NCBI RefSeq assembly: GCF_000934685.1 | Contig: NZ_JYNQ01000001.1 | Location: 1,910,501 to 1,974,500 of the forward strand | Length of the DNA stretch: 64,000 nt | Source: Lacinutrix sp. Hel_I_90 | Lineage (GTDB): Bacteria; Bacteroidota; Bacteroidia; Flavobacteriales; Flavobacteriaceae | Reading direction: 5' to 3' | Shown: positions 56,675 through 64,000 of the stretch, piece after piece | How positions within the stretch are numbered: position 1 is the first letter of the stretch | Layout of the letters: each line of letters starts with the position of its first letter | Notes under the pieces: model-generated | Databases searched by the model: none | Told to the model about the DNA's origin: nothing | The model's input: only the letters and a program-made list of their open reading frames with translations | Translations under genes and position numbers: made by a program

Positions 56675-57730
56675 ATGAAACACCTAAACACTTGGCTTGC
56701 AGCCCTTTTAATAGTTGTCTTTTTTAATGCAAACGCACAAGAAAAAAAGACCTTTAAAATTCATACTGTAGCTTTTTACAATCTTGAAAACCTATTTGAC
56801 ACTATAAATGATCCAACAAAAAACGATGAGGCGAGCCCGATGATGGAAATAAAAGCCGACCGTGAGGACATCTATAAAAAGAAAGTACATAACATGGCGC
56901 GCGTCATTTCAGATATTGGCTATGAAACTGCTGGAAACGCTCCTGCTCTTATTGGCATCTGTGAAGTTGAAAATGTTAATGTCGTTGAAGATGTTGCTAA
57001 TGATCCTTTGCTACTGGCTAAAGATTATGGCATTGTGCATTTTGAATCACCAGACCGGCGTGGTATTGATGTCGGCTTAATGTATCAAAAGGCCTTGTTT
57101 CAACCCATTTCTAAAAGTTCACATACCTTAAAAATATATGACGATCAAACCAGAAAGCGGGTCTATACCAGAGACCAATTATTAGTCTCTGGAAAATTAG
57201 ATGGTGAATTAATTCACGTCATTGTTAGTCACTGGCCGTCAAGAAGTGGCGGAGAAGCCAGAAGTCGTTCTAAACGTGTTGCCGCTGCAAAATTAAACAA
57301 ACGAATTATTGATTCGTTACAGGTTATCGACCCTTATGCTAAAATTATTACCATGGGTGATTTAAATGATGACCCAACAAACGAAAGTGTAAAAGACGTT
57401 TTACAAGCAAAAAATAAGAAGAGTAAAGTTAAATTAAAAGGCATATATAATCCTTATATAGATCTATTTAAAAAGAAAGGCTTAGGCACAACGGCCTACA
57501 GAGATGCTTGGAGCTTATTTGACCAGATCATGTTTACTAAACCTTTAATTGATGAAGGTTATGAGTCTTTTAAATTTTATCAAGCAGGCATTTATAATAA
57601 ATACTATCTCGTAAATAAACAAGGCCGTTATAAAGGGTATCCTTTAAGAAGCTTTGCTGACGGTGGTTTCACAGATGGGTTTAGTGATCACTTTCCTGTT
57701 TATATTTATTTGATTAAAGAGGTGAAGTAA
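56675..57730 (+). CDS. Secreted endonuclease/exonuclease/phosphatase family protein
   Basis: 351 residues. The signal peptide is KHLNTWLAALLIVVFFNANAQ. The EEP (DNase I-like) fold shows FYNLENLFD (Asn for metal), ICEVEN (Glu), HVIVSHWPSRSGG (His) and the catalytic MGDLNDDP (Asp/Asn), with FSDHFPVYIY (Asp-His) at the end. Predicted to hydrolyse nucleic acid or a phosphodiester outside the cell. Divergent from a TonB receptor and DUF5689 lipoprotein; this combination recurs in Flavobacteriaceae. Confidence 0.9.
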   Translation: MKHLNTWLAALLIVVFFNANAQEKKTFKIHTVAFYNLENLFDTINDPTKNDEASPMMEIKADREDIYKKKVHNMARVISDIGYETAGNAPALIGICEVENVNVVEDVANDPLLLAKDYGIVHFESPDRRGIDVGLMYQKALFQPISKSSHTLKIYDDQTRKRVYTRDQLLVSGKLDGELIHVIVSHWPSRSGGEARSRSKRVAAAKLNKRIIDSLQVIDPYAKIITMGDLNDDPTNESVKDVLQAKNKKSKVKLKGIYNPYIDLFKKKGLGTTAYRDAWSLFDQIMFTKPLIDEGYESFKFYQAGIYNKYYLVNKQGRYKGYPLRSFADGGFTDGFSDHFPVYIYLIKEVK

Positions 57731-57752
57731 TTAAAACTACACAGACTTAAAT

Positions 57753-57787
57753 AAAAAAAGCGATTCAAGTTTGAATCGTTTTTTTTT
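57753..57787 (+). terminator. Terminator after the endonuclease gene
   Basis: Perfect stem CGATTCAA / TTGAATCG with a 2-base loop, long A run before and T run after. Confidence 0.9.
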
Positions 57788-57854
57788 ATTGACTTAGCAT
57801 AGGTTATCCACTTTACAGAACTGTTTGATAGGCTTTACGTGACTGTAAAACAAT

Positions 57855-58260
57855 AAAAACTCCTACAGTTCTGTAAAAGCTTTCTCTTAACCTTTATTGC
57901 TCTACACGGCACGAAGTTACAAATTGCGCACAGCACTCTGCCTAGAACTGGATTTATTTGATTAAGGAAGTAAAAGAGACCAATTCTGATGAGTAACGAT
58001 ATACTCCTATAAAATAAAAAAGAGACTGCCTAAAAAGACTTTTAAATTTACTTTGTCAGGTTGCCCTTGTCGAAACCAATATTGACCACCAGTAGGTTAA
58101 AATATTTCGACAGGCTCAATATGACAATGAACTCGTCTTTTTAGACCGCCGCTTATTTATTACAGATATTCTATAATCCATTGCTAGGATTATAAATTAA
58201 ACCATTGACGCCATGATTACTTAATAATCACTAAAGCTAAAGCGATGGTATAAAAAATAG
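57855..58260. repeat. Direct repeat B, copy 1 (~405 bp)
   Basis: Matches 59503-59907 (offset ~1648) with scattered substitutions and small indels. It begins near CTGTAAAAGC and ends at AAAAAATAG. It contains a relic of the end of the endonuclease gene (57949-57996, reads WIYLIKEVKETNSDE) and, at its right end, a minus-strand relic of the 4-TM gene 3' end (58190-58260) with a TAA where the intact gene has TTA. Confidence 0.9.
58027..58150. repeat. Inverted-repeat (MITE-like) element inside direct repeat B, copy 1
   Basis: Outer arms CTAAAAAGAC (58030-58039) / GTCTTTTTAG (58135-58144) and inner arms TGTCGAAA (58068-58075) / TTTCGACA (58105-58112), with an intervening GGTTGCCC / GGCTCAA pair. 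About 115 bases, no coding frame; looks like a dispersed palindromic element. Same element at 59674-59797. Confidence 0.6.
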
Positions 58261-58422
58261 GCACTATTAAAATAAACACTATTACGGTACGAAGTTGCAA
58301 GCTTCGCACAGCTGGCTGTGTATTTCTGCTATGATGTTATAGCTTTTGCTGAATAGGTTAGGTAGTAAATAAACCTGTTTTCCAGTGCTCTGGCGTTTTA
58401 AGAATATTGTTTTGTTTTGATT
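58261..58422. other. Non-coding DNA between repeat B copy 1 and yoeB
   Basis: No gene. It contains another partial copy (GTACGAAGTTGCAAGCTTCGCACAGC-like, about 58287-58312) of a short palindromic sequence that also occurs in both copies of repeat B (near 57909 and 59557). Confidence 0.4.
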
Positions 58423-58683
58423 TTATTTTCCATAATGATAACGGCAAGCTGCTATGAATATTTGATCATTATCATATTTATAGACCAACCGATGTTCTGA
58501 TGTTATCCGTCTTGACCAATAGCCTTGCAGATCACCTTTTAAAGCTTCGGGTTTCCCTATACCTTCAAAAGGTGTTCGCATACAACTTTTAATGAGTTCA
58601 TTAATTCGTTTTACTATTTTCTTATCGACTTTCTGCCAATACAAATAATCTTCCCAGGAAGAAGTAGACCAGGTTAACTTCAT
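58423..58683 (-). CDS. yoeB: YoeB-family toxin (ribosome-dependent mRNA endonuclease)
   Basis: 86 residues. The catalytic residues line up with E. coli YoeB at the same numbers: Glu46 in GKPEALKG, Arg65 in EHRLVY and His83 in CRYHY. The family cuts mRNA at the ribosomal A site. Intact, no truncation. Its ATG directly follows the antitoxin stop. It is the downstream partner of yefM, so it is probably held in check by it. Confidence 0.95.
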   Translation of the reverse strand: MKLTWSTSSWEDYLYWQKVDKKIVKRINELIKSCMRTPFEGIGKPEALKGDLQGYWSRRITSEHRLVYKYDNDQIFIAACRYHYGK

Positions 58684-58932
58684 TTATTCAATTAAGTCTT
58701 TTTGAACTCCCTTACCCGCTTCCAGTTCTTTGATAGATTTTAATAAAATATCTCTATTCTTTCCTGTTAACAAATAGGTCGTTTCCTTTAACGAGTTGTA
58801 CTCATCCAAAGATATTAAAACAAGATCTTTACCGCTTTTACGTTTGATGACGATATCGCTCACATCGTTGACTACTTTGTCTAACCAATGCTTCAAATTT
58901 GAACGAAAGTCTGTATAATTTACTGTTTCCAT
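58684..58932 (-). CDS. yefM: YefM/Phd-family antitoxin
   Basis: 82 residues. The N-terminal METVNYTDFRSNLKHWLDKV and RKSGKDLVLISLDEYNSLKET are the Phd/YefM DNA-binding and dimer part; the C-terminal acidic tail should wrap the toxin. It comes first in the operon, as usual, and should repress its own promoter. Confidence 0.94.
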   Translation of the reverse strand: METVNYTDFRSNLKHWLDKVVNDVSDIVIKRKSGKDLVLISLDEYNSLKETTYLLTGKNRDILLKSIKELEAGKGVQKDLIE

Positions 58933-58936
58933 AACA

Positions 58937-58944
58937 CAAAGATA
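58937..58944 (-). promoter_or_regulatory. Promoter -7 box of yefM-yoeB
   Basis: TATCTTTG on the minus strand matches TAnnTTTG, 5 bases before the ATG. A palindrome (ACTTAATTAAGT, 58954-58965) lies just beyond and could be the YefM operator. Confidence 0.55.
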
Positions 58945-58965
58945 TATAAACGCACTTAATTAAGT

Positions 58966-59502
58966 ACTTTTAATTTAATATTTAACTCAACGGATAGAAC
59001 TCATTTACAGCTTGGTATAAACTTTCAAGATTATTCTGTTTGTAGCTTTCCGTTGATAATATATATTTATGGACGAAACTCTATAAGGTTTTGACCTTTA
59101 AAAAAATTATAGTTTTCCTTTTTATTGAAACTTAGTATATGAATTTAAATACTGACCTCTTAACTTATATAATAATAAAAATCACACATGAGCATCGGAA
59201 ATCTCACTCCAAATTAAATGGATCGAAACCATTTAAAAACTGAAATATTATGGAGAATTGATTTTATAAAATTCCTATCATTGTAAATTAATAATAGGTC
59301 ACAGAATAAGTTGTAAACTTTTTTAGGACGAGACAGGTTTCCTTATTTTTCCATATTTTCTACTTGATGGCATCGATTACAAAATCCGCGCTATCGGGTT
59401 TTTCTTACTCGTAACGCCACTCGTTAAAAACGAGCGGTAGCCGTTAATTTGACATACTAGCGCCATCAGGGGGCAGTAATACCTGTAAATAAATAATATA
59501 AA
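58966..59502. other. Non-coding DNA right of the toxin-antitoxin pair
   Basis: No gene seen. The right part (about 59365-59480) contains fragments that resemble palindromic flavobacterial intergenic repeats, including ATTACAAAATCCGCGC and an inverted pair CTCGTT / AACGAG around 59424-59443. Confidence 0.4.
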
Positions 59503-59907
59503 AAAAGCTCTTACATCTCTGTAAAAGCTTTCTCTTAATATTTATTGCTCTACACGGCACGAAGTTCAAACGTCGCACAGCACTCTGACTAGAACTGGAT
59601 TTATTTGATTAAGGAAGTGAAAGAGACCAATTCTGATGAGTAACGACATACTCCTATAAAATAAAAAAGAGACTGCCTAAAAAGACTTTTAAATTTACTT
59701 TATCAGGTTGCCCTTGTCGAAACCAATATTGATCACCAGTAGGTTAAAATATTTCGACAGGCTCAATATGACAATGAACTCGTCTTTTTAGACCGCCGCT
59801 TATTTATTACAGCTATTCTATCATCCATTGCTAGGATTACAAATTAAACCATTGACTCCATGGTAACTTAATAATCACTAATGCTAAAGCGATGGTATAA
59901 AAAATAG
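59503..59907. repeat. Direct repeat B, copy 2 (~405 bp)
   Basis: Second copy of the repeat at 57855. Its right end is the true 3' end of the 4-TM gene (59837 onward), which shows the repeat was copied from this convergent intergenic region. It also carries the endonuclease-end relic at 59597-59644 and the palindromic element at 59674-59797. Confidence 0.9.
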
Positions 59908-60271
59908 CGAGTGGTTTTAGTTTACCGGCAGATGTTAGTTTCTTTTTATGTTTAGAATAACCAATGGTAATTAAGGCCACTGCAATAATCATGGTTAACG
60001 GATGTTCTACCGCATTAGAGCGTAAAGCATCATTACCCATAACGTCTTTCATTGTGCTCTCTCCAAAATAATCTGCAGCAAACCACAAGACAATTCCTAT
60101 TAATAACTGAATGTGTGATACGATTAAGGTGAATAACGCAATCCTGAAATCTTTAGGGTCATATTCTTTTTTACCAAAGTGTTTTATAAGCGCATTTGCA
60201 GCCGCAATAATCATCATTAAAAAGACTAAATAAGCCCAATACGAGTGCAGCATTTTTACTGTTGAAAGCAT
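59837..60271 (-). CDS. Four-span membrane protein, function unknown
   Basis: 144 residues with four hydrophobic helices (SYWAYLVFLMMIIAAANALI, IALFTLIVSHIQLLIGIVLWFAA, HPLTMIIAVALITIGYS, FYTIALALVIIKLPW). Histidines lie at helix ends (HSYWAY, SHIQL, EHPL, SKHK), the kind of layout that could bind haem, so a cytochrome-b-like role is possible but only inferred. Promoter TACATTTG at 60300-60307. Confidence 0.78.
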   Translation of the reverse strand: MLSTVKMLHSYWAYLVFLMMIIAAANALIKHFGKKEYDPKDFRIALFTLIVSHIQLLIGIVLWFAADYFGESTMKDVMGNDALRSNAVEHPLTMIIAVALITIGYSKHKKKLTSAGKLKPLAIFYTIALALVIIKLPWSQWFNL

Positions 60272-60299
60272 AGTTTTTATTTTATAATTAGTTTAGAAA

Positions 60300-60307
60300 C
60301 AAATGTA
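60300..60307 (-). promoter_or_regulatory. Promoter -7 box for the four-span protein
   Basis: TACATTTG on the minus strand matches TAnnTTTG, 29 bases before the ATG. Confidence 0.55.
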
Positions 60308-60322
60308 GTAATTATTAGGCAT

Positions 60323-60353
60323 AAAAAAACCGCTTCATAAATGAAGCGGTTTT
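60323..60353 (-). terminator. Terminator after the TonB receptor gene
   Basis: AAAACCGCTTCAT / ATGAAGCGGTTTT stem, 2-base loop, T run in the minus-strand direction, 23 bases beyond the receptor stop. Confidence 0.9.
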
Positions 60354-60375
60354 ATGACTAAATAATTTTTAGTGA

Positions 60376-63009
60376 TTAGAAATTATAACGCATACTAACG
60401 TTCCATGTTCTTCCATAACCTAATCTTACACCATTACTAACATTTACTCCTTTATAAGTTACATCTCCTTCTTCTGCATGTATATTAGTTCTCGAATTTT
60501 CAATATAAACTTCGTCAAAAAGGTTATTGATATTAACTCTAAACTGTAAAGAATTTTGAGCTTCCTTTCCTAACAACCACTTGTAAGACATACCAAAGTC
60601 TACAGTATCATAAGATGGTAGTTTAATAGCACCTCTGTTATCCTCTTCTTCAAACTCATCCGCTCCAAAAGTAGCATTACCATATAAATTATCATATTGA
60701 TTCCAGTTAGCATCTAACTTAAAGCGTGGTAATATTTCGTAATCTGCATTTACTCCAGCTGTAAATTGTGCTGCTTGGCCAATTTTAACACCATCAATAT
60801 AGCTCTCATTTCCAGTTGATATTACATTACCATCCTCATCACTTCTAGTCACCGTTACATTTCCATCATATTCCCAATTTCCTACAGAAACATATCCATT
60901 TACATTTAATTTATCAAATGGTTTAGTAAACACTTCTAATTCGATTCCTGAGTGAACCTGTGTTAAAGGACTTGTTTGATCAAAAGCATCAAAAAGACCA
61001 TCAGAAGGATTAAATGCCGGGTCTGTAGAAGGAACAGAAGTATTAATTGGCAATCCATTTGCTCCCAATGTATCCTCGGCACTGTATTCTATTCTATCAT
61101 CCCAGATAGTATAATACAGGTTTAAGTTCGCCGAAATTCTATCACCCAAAAATTTATAACCAGCTTCAAATCCAGTAATCTTTTGATTAGTATCTGCAAG
61201 AGGATTTAATTGATTTCCACCTCTATCATCTACGAATAAATCACTATGGTAAGGTTGTCTTGAATAATATCCTGCGTTTACAAAAACAATATTACTTTCA
61301 TTTATATTATAAGCACCACCCAATTTAACATTGAATCCTGGATTTGTAACTTTTTCAGAATCTTCAGATTGACCTTCATTAGCTGCGTTTAAGAATTCTG
61401 TTCTTACGTGTGATTGAGAAGAGGCAGATCCTTGAAAGAATGCAGAAAACTCATCATTAGAATACTCTAATTGACCAAATACGCCTGCGTAATTGATTTG
61501 TTCTTCGTAGTCGTAACCAAAACGCTGTGCATGATCATCGTTTGGATTAAAAGTAACATCCCAAGGATTGACACCTCCGTAAGCATCTGTTAATTCATAT
61601 GAACCTCCATTGTATACACTAAATGCTGAAACAGAATCTACAGTTATAAATTCTCTAACATCTCTAAAGTGAACCCCATTATATAAACGTACATCTGCTC
61701 CAAAATTTAAACTTAAATTCTCATTTAAATCTGTGCTAAAATTACTTACCAAACCATACCAATCATGGTTATTGTTTGACCCTCTTGCATATGTAGGAAC
61801 AGAGCGATCACTACCTGTTCTAGTAGAAGCAAAACTACCTCTACCCAAAGAGCCATATAGTACTGTAGAAAGCGATGATTTTTCGCTAAGATCCCAATCC
61901 CAACTTAAATTGGCAACTGGTTTGTGATAAATGTTTCTACCTCTTGGATAATTTCCACTTTGTAAAGTATTAGGACTATTTACACCCGTGAATGCATCAT
62001 TATACTTTCGTCCTTCTCTTAACAATGTTTCCAAGTCAAAAAAGCCAGCTGTTGCGTGCCATTGTGGTGCTCCAGTAAGTAAAAAGTTAAAAATGTTCTT
62101 CTCATTCGGTTTATATCCAACAGATAAAAAATATGTTTGGCCTTGACCGTCTGTATCCTCCACATAACCATCACCTTGCCAATGACCTAACATTCCAGAG
62201 AATGCCCATCCATTTTCCATAATACCAGTTGAGTAAGATGCTGTTGTTTTAATATAGTTATCATTACCAACCAATGTTTGAAATGAACCGCCTTGTCTTC
62301 TGTCGATAGTTTTAGTTACTATGTTAACCGTACCACCAACTGAAGATATTGCTAACTTAGAAGATCCAAGACCACGTTGTACTTGGACTGCTTGAGCCAC
62401 ATCTAAAACACCCGACCAATTAGACCAAAACATTCTTCCATCTTCAGGACTATTAATTGGTTGACCATTAAGCATAAATGCCGTATTAGATTGATCAAAA
62501 CCTCTCAAGAATAATTGCCCTTCTCCAAAACCACCACCTTGAACAGATTGTACTGAAGGGGTTGATTTCAATATTTCTGGTAAATCTGAATTACCTGTTT
62601 TTTCTTGAATTTGCTTAGACTTAATAGTAGAAACGGCTATTGGCGTTTTTCTTCCTTCTGCTACATCAATAACTCCTTTTCCAATAATAATAATCTCTTC
62701 TAAAGAATTATTAGACTCAAGAGTCAATCTTCCAAGATTAGCATCTCCATTAAAAGGAACCGTTAGCGAACCGTACCCTACGTAAGAAATTACTATCTCA
62801 CCTGAACTCGATTGTGTTTGTAATGTAAATGTTCCATCAAAATCTGATGTTGTTCCATTAGTTGTTCCTTTTTCCAAGATATTGGCTCCTGGTAAAAGTC
62901 CATTAAATTCAGTCTCTGCTACAATACCTTTTATCGTGCTTTGAGCCATCGTGATTGCAGAGCAGAATAATGCTACTGCTAAAAACAAAAATTTGAATGT
63001 GTTCTTCAT
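60376..63009 (-). CDS. TonB-dependent receptor
   Basis: 877 residues with signal peptide (KNTFKFLFLAVALFCSAITMAQ), carboxypeptidase-like domain (~22-110, KGIVAETEFNGLLPGANILE), plug (~120-230, LFLRGFDQSNTAFMLNGQPI) and a barrel ending in MRYNF. There is no SusD-like partner next to it and its only neighbours are the four-span protein and pgi, so the substrate is open. It has its own promoter (TATTTTTG, 63047-63054). Confidence 0.93.
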   Translation of the reverse strand: MKNTFKFLFLAVALFCSAITMAQSTIKGIVAETEFNGLLPGANILEKGTTNGTTSDFDGTFTLQTQSSSGEIVISYVGYGSLTVPFNGDANLGRLTLESNNSLEEIIIIGKGVIDVAEGRKTPIAVSTIKSKQIQEKTGNSDLPEILKSTPSVQSVQGGGFGEGQLFLRGFDQSNTAFMLNGQPINSPEDGRMFWSNWSGVLDVAQAVQVQRGLGSSKLAISSVGGTVNIVTKTIDRRQGGSFQTLVGNDNYIKTTASYSTGIMENGWAFSGMLGHWQGDGYVEDTDGQGQTYFLSVGYKPNEKNIFNFLLTGAPQWHATAGFFDLETLLREGRKYNDAFTGVNSPNTLQSGNYPRGRNIYHKPVANLSWDWDLSEKSSLSTVLYGSLGRGSFASTRTGSDRSVPTYARGSNNNHDWYGLVSNFSTDLNENLSLNFGADVRLYNGVHFRDVREFITVDSVSAFSVYNGGSYELTDAYGGVNPWDVTFNPNDDHAQRFGYDYEEQINYAGVFGQLEYSNDEFSAFFQGSASSQSHVRTEFLNAANEGQSEDSEKVTNPGFNVKLGGAYNINESNIVFVNAGYYSRQPYHSDLFVDDRGGNQLNPLADTNQKITGFEAGYKFLGDRISANLNLYYTIWDDRIEYSAEDTLGANGLPINTSVPSTDPAFNPSDGLFDAFDQTSPLTQVHSGIELEVFTKPFDKLNVNGYVSVGNWEYDGNVTVTRSDEDGNVISTGNESYIDGVKIGQAAQFTAGVNADYEILPRFKLDANWNQYDNLYGNATFGADEFEEEDNRGAIKLPSYDTVDFGMSYKWLLGKEAQNSLQFRVNINNLFDEVYIENSRTNIHAEEGDVTYKGVNVSNGVRLGYGRTWNVSMRYNF

Positions 63010-63046
63010 TTTATTAGATTAAATTTTTTTTAATTTAAATTTTCGG

Positions 63047-63054
63047 CAAAAATA
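63047..63054 (-). promoter_or_regulatory. Promoter -7 box for the TonB receptor
   Basis: TATTTTTG on the minus strand matches TAnnTTTG, 38 bases before the ATG. Confidence 0.55.
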
Positions 63055-63144
63055 CGCATTATTAAGGTTTATACATTAACTTAATGTTAACATATTACCT
63101 TTTTACAAATGTAATTTATAATTGCCTGAAAATGAATTAACAAA

Positions 63145-63168
63145 AAAAAACCTATTAACAGGTTTTTT
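63145..63168 (-). terminator. Terminator after pgi
   Basis: AAAAAACCT / AGGTTTTTT stem with ATTAAC loop, just beyond the pgi stop and facing the minus strand. Confidence 0.8.
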
Positions 63169-63176
63169 AACAATTT

Positions 63177-64000
63177 TTATCTTATTTTTTTGTAGAATTC
63201 TAAAAGATTTTGAGTTGAGCCATCATGATTCGCAGTTGTGTTAAAGTCGAATTCATTTAATATTTTACTAGCCAATTGTTTGCCCAATTCCACTCCAAAC
63301 TGATCGTAGCTAAAAATGTTCCAGATAATGCCTTGCACGAAAATTTTGTGCTCGTACATGGCAATAAGTGAACCTAGGCTTTCAGGTGTTAATTTTTTTA
63401 TAAAGATGGAATTTGTAGGTTTATTACCTTCAAAAACCTTAAAAGGTAATACTGCTTCTATTTCCTCTTGAGAAAGATTTTGATTTTTTAGCTCCTCTAA
63501 AACCGACTCTTCCGTTTTTCCGTTTAAAAGCGCCTCTGTTTGTGCTAAATAATTTGAAATGAGTTTGTCTTGATGGTCTTTATTTCCATAAAGACTCTCT
63601 GCAAAACCAATAAAATCTGCTGGAATTAATTTTGTACCTTGATGGATTAACTGAAAAAAGGCATGTTGCGCATTTGTCCCAGGTTCTCCCCAAATTAAGG
63701 TGCCTGTTTCGTAATTTACGCGTTGACCATTACGATCAATACTTTTACCATTGCTTTCCATAATACCTTGTTGCAAATAGGTTGCAAACTGGTTTAAGTA
63801 TTGTGAATAAGCAATAACGGCTTCGCTTTCTGCCTTAAAGAAGTTGTTATACCAAACACCTATAAGCGCTAAAACTACTGGAATATTACGCTCAAAATCT
63901 TCATTTTTAAAGTGTGTATCCATTTTGTTTGCACCCTTTAGCAAACTGTCAAAATGATTAAAACCTACAGCTAAGCTAATGGTTAAACCAACCGCACTCC
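63177..64000 (-). CDS. pgi: Glucose-6-phosphate isomerase (N-terminus outside window)
   Basis: Converts glucose 6-phosphate and fructose 6-phosphate. The C-terminal ~274 residues are visible; the gene continues past the window edge (the edge reads [13 protein letters not shown]). Conserved segments are [20 protein letters not shown], the [20 protein letters not shown] active-site region with the catalytic His, and the C-terminal Lys segment [11 protein letters not shown]. Confidence 0.96.
   Translation of the reverse strand, partial: SAVGLTISLAVGFNHFDSLLKGANKMDTHFKNEDFERNIPVVLALIGVWYNNFFKAESEAVIAYSQYLNQFATYLQQGIMESNGKSIDRNGQRVNYETGTLIWGEPGTNAQHAFFQLIHQGTKLIPADFIGFAESLYGNKDHQDKLISNYLAQTEALLNGKTEESVLEELKNQNLSQEEIEAVLPFKVFEGNKPTNSIFIKKLTPESLGSLIAMYEHKIFVQGIIWNIFSYDQFGVELGKQLASKILNEFDFNTTANHDGSTQNLLEFYKKIR

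Noticed and set aside
57855-59907. Insertion sequence flanked by repeats
   Set aside because: No transposase frame, and the 400 bp direct repeats are host intergenic DNA rather than inverted terminal repeats.

Overview
The window looks like chromosomal DNA of a marine member of the Flavobacteriaceae (Bacteroidetes). The evidence is AT-rich DNA, A-rich gene leaders with few Shine-Dalgarno sequences, TAnnTTTG promoter boxes, SusC/TonB-type receptors with an N-terminal carboxypeptidase-like repeat, a DUF5689 lipoprotein, a type IX secretion C-terminal signal, and single-copy genes in a typical flavobacterial arrangement. I see no phage, plasmid, CRISPR or complete insertion sequence. Nearly everything is core chromosome; the accessory signal sits in two gene-poor convergent intergenic regions (51.0-51.8 kb and 57.7-59.9 kb).

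Left part (1-24 kb): a truncated zinc-ribbon membrane protein; nrdB and nrdA (class Ia ribonucleotide reductase); a frameshifted gene relic; a DUF3109 protein divergent from marC; a small membrane protein and a short flavoprotein; a leftward run of HupE/UreJ, dCMP deaminase, S41 protease and a small membrane protein; tRNA-Leu(CAA); prs, L25 and pth; a large secreted metallopeptidase with a type IX sorting tail; ribF, HTTM and serS; a 41-residue membrane peptide; a TPR protein; DUF4286.

Middle (23-50 kb): ksgA and mgtE; a cupin pseudogene; a 2-hydroxyacid dehydrogenase, DUF1801, VOC and TM2 proteins; a leftward group of GNAT, aspartate kinase, an OlsF-like double acyltransferase and a carboxypeptidase-like-domain protein; fbp; a TerB-like protein; a thioesterase; mfd; a thioredoxin-like protein and a small secreted protein; YraN and LD-carboxypeptidase; metG followed by a secreted protein, a lipocalin-like lipoprotein and an OmpA-type lipoprotein; tex and a histone-deacetylase-family protein.

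Right part (51-64 kb): two almost identical ~230-260 bp direct repeats, each carrying a complete flavobacterial promoter and a strong terminator about 125 nt downstream, best read as twin small-RNA genes. Next come a TonB receptor with its DUF5689 lipoprotein, divergent from a secreted endonuclease/exonuclease/phosphatase, which together may form a nutrient (nucleic acid or phosphate) uptake locus. A yefM-yoeB toxin-antitoxin pair follows, lying between two ~400 bp direct repeats that carry relics of the 3' ends of both flanking genes. The window ends with a 4-TM protein, another TonB receptor and a truncated pgi.

The most unusual features are the twin putative sRNA module and the direct-repeat-bounded toxin-antitoxin segment. 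Both involve duplication of a convergent intergenic region together with the end of the neighbouring gene.
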